The translations under genes were made by a program, and so were the position numbers. The notes under the pieces were generated by a model. The model did no database searches, had not been told where the DNA came from, and saw nothing but the letters and a program-made list of their open reading frames with translations. Source: Bacilli bacterium (GTDB lineage: Bacteria > Bacillota_I > Bacilli_A > RFN20 > CAG-826). From it: a stretch of 12,656 nt of DNA. Position 1 is the first letter of the stretch; the number at the start of each line of letters is the position of its first letter. The DNA is taken from contig JAFZLN010000079.1 of assembly GCA_017551465.1 (NCBI GenBank), positions 1 to 12,656 on the forward strand, given 5' to 3'. Shown here one piece after another: positions 12,334 to 12,656 of this stretch.

Positions 12334-12656
12334 ATGATAATTGTCAAGTCACCAAGGGAAATTGAATTAATGAAAGAAGCCGGCAAATTAGTGGCCAAAG
12401 TCTTCGAGACTGTGAAACCATTAATTAAACCAGGCGTCTCAACCTATGAGATTAATGAGGTTGCTGAGAAAGTGATTTACGATGGTGGTGGTAGTTGTCC
12501 TTGTAAAGGCTACTACGATTACCCAGCAGGTACATGCGTCTCAGTTAATGAAACGTTAATCCATGGCATTCCATCTAAAAAGATCAAACTTCAAGATGGA
12601 GATATCGTTTCCCTTGATGTCGTGGCATGTCTTAAGGGCTATTGCGCGGACGCCAC
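12334..12656 (+). CDS. map: Methionine aminopeptidase type I, N-terminal part (3' end cut by window)
   Basis: Removes the initiator methionine from nascent proteins. The frame runs open from 12334 to the edge, giving 107 residues of an expected about 250. Family marks: MIIVKSPREIELMKEAGKLV at the start, IKPGVSTYEIN, the substrate histidine in NETLIHGIP (His77), GDIVSLDV with metal ligand Asp95, and YCADA with metal ligand Asp106. The remaining metal ligands are beyond the edge. SCPCKGYY (54-61) lies where other family members show PSF.GY. It starts three bases after the adk stop and no Shine-Dalgarno can be seen before it, so it may depend on coupling to adk. Confidence 0.95.
   Translation, partial: MIIVKSPREIELMKEAGKLVAKVFETVKPLIKPGVSTYEINEVAEKVIYDGGGSCPCKGYYDYPAGTCVSVNETLIHGIPSKKIKLQDGDIVSLDVVACLKGYCADA

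Noticed and set aside
1..12656. CRISPR arrays, insertion sequences, tRNA or rRNA genes, prophage or defence genes
   Set aside because: No regularly spaced repeats, transposase-like frames, tRNA cloverleaf or foreign-looking genes were seen; the window is filled by the ribosomal operon.

Overview
The window holds one long ribosomal-protein superoperon read left to right: S10 cluster, then spc cluster, then secY-adk-map. It is preceded by the end of a convergent-free, same-strand gene for an epoxyqueuosine reductase of the QueH type. The gene order, the short zinc-binding S14, the adk-map pair after secY and the strong AGGAGG ribosome binding sites point to a low-GC Bacillota. Several details (no rpmD/L30 between rpsE and rplO, no TGA stop codon in 23 completed genes, an L16 N-terminus of the KYRRPH..KYEG type) fit a lineage near the Mollicutes or neighbouring uncultured Bacilli. 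This placement is inference; genus cannot be read from the sequence.

Layout. Positions 1-396 are the C-terminal part of queH, cut by the window edge. Positions 397-703 are the only stretch over 300 bases without a gene. It holds a rho-independent terminator (421-450), a 26-base pure A/T tract placed like an UP element (509-534), a near-consensus promoter (TTGACA, 17-bp spacer, TATGAT; 539-567) and a leader of about 130 nt that can fold into one long branched-free hairpin (581-676). Positions 704-6211 carry rpsJ, rplC, rplD, rplW, rplB, rpsS, rplV, rpsC, rplP, rpmC, rpsQ. Positions 6215-11683 carry rplN, rplX, rplE, rpsN, rpsH, rplF, rplR, rpsE, rplO, secY. Then come adk (11683-12330) and the start of map (12334 to the edge). 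No second promoter or internal terminator could be supported after 539-567, so the whole set is probably one transcript.

The genes work together in making the ribosome (both subunits), the SecY translocon channel that accepts exported nascent chains, adenylate kinase for nucleotide balance and methionine aminopeptidase for nascent-chain N-terminal processing.

What is not ordinary. Five ribosomal proteins carry low-complexity tails beyond the usual family length: L3 (C-terminal, acidic), L22 (N-terminal, about 69 residues, Lys/Ala/Pro), S17 (C-terminal, Glu/Ala), L5 (N-terminal, about 50 residues, Lys/Ala/Pro) and S5 (N-terminal, acidic then Arg-rich). L30 is missing from its place. The leader before rpsJ looks like a structured regulatory RNA. 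The two longest junctions inside the operon both hold a hairpin that buries the upstream stop codon. No wholly new multi-gene system was found; the window is mainly a conserved housekeeping operon with these lineage-specific additions.
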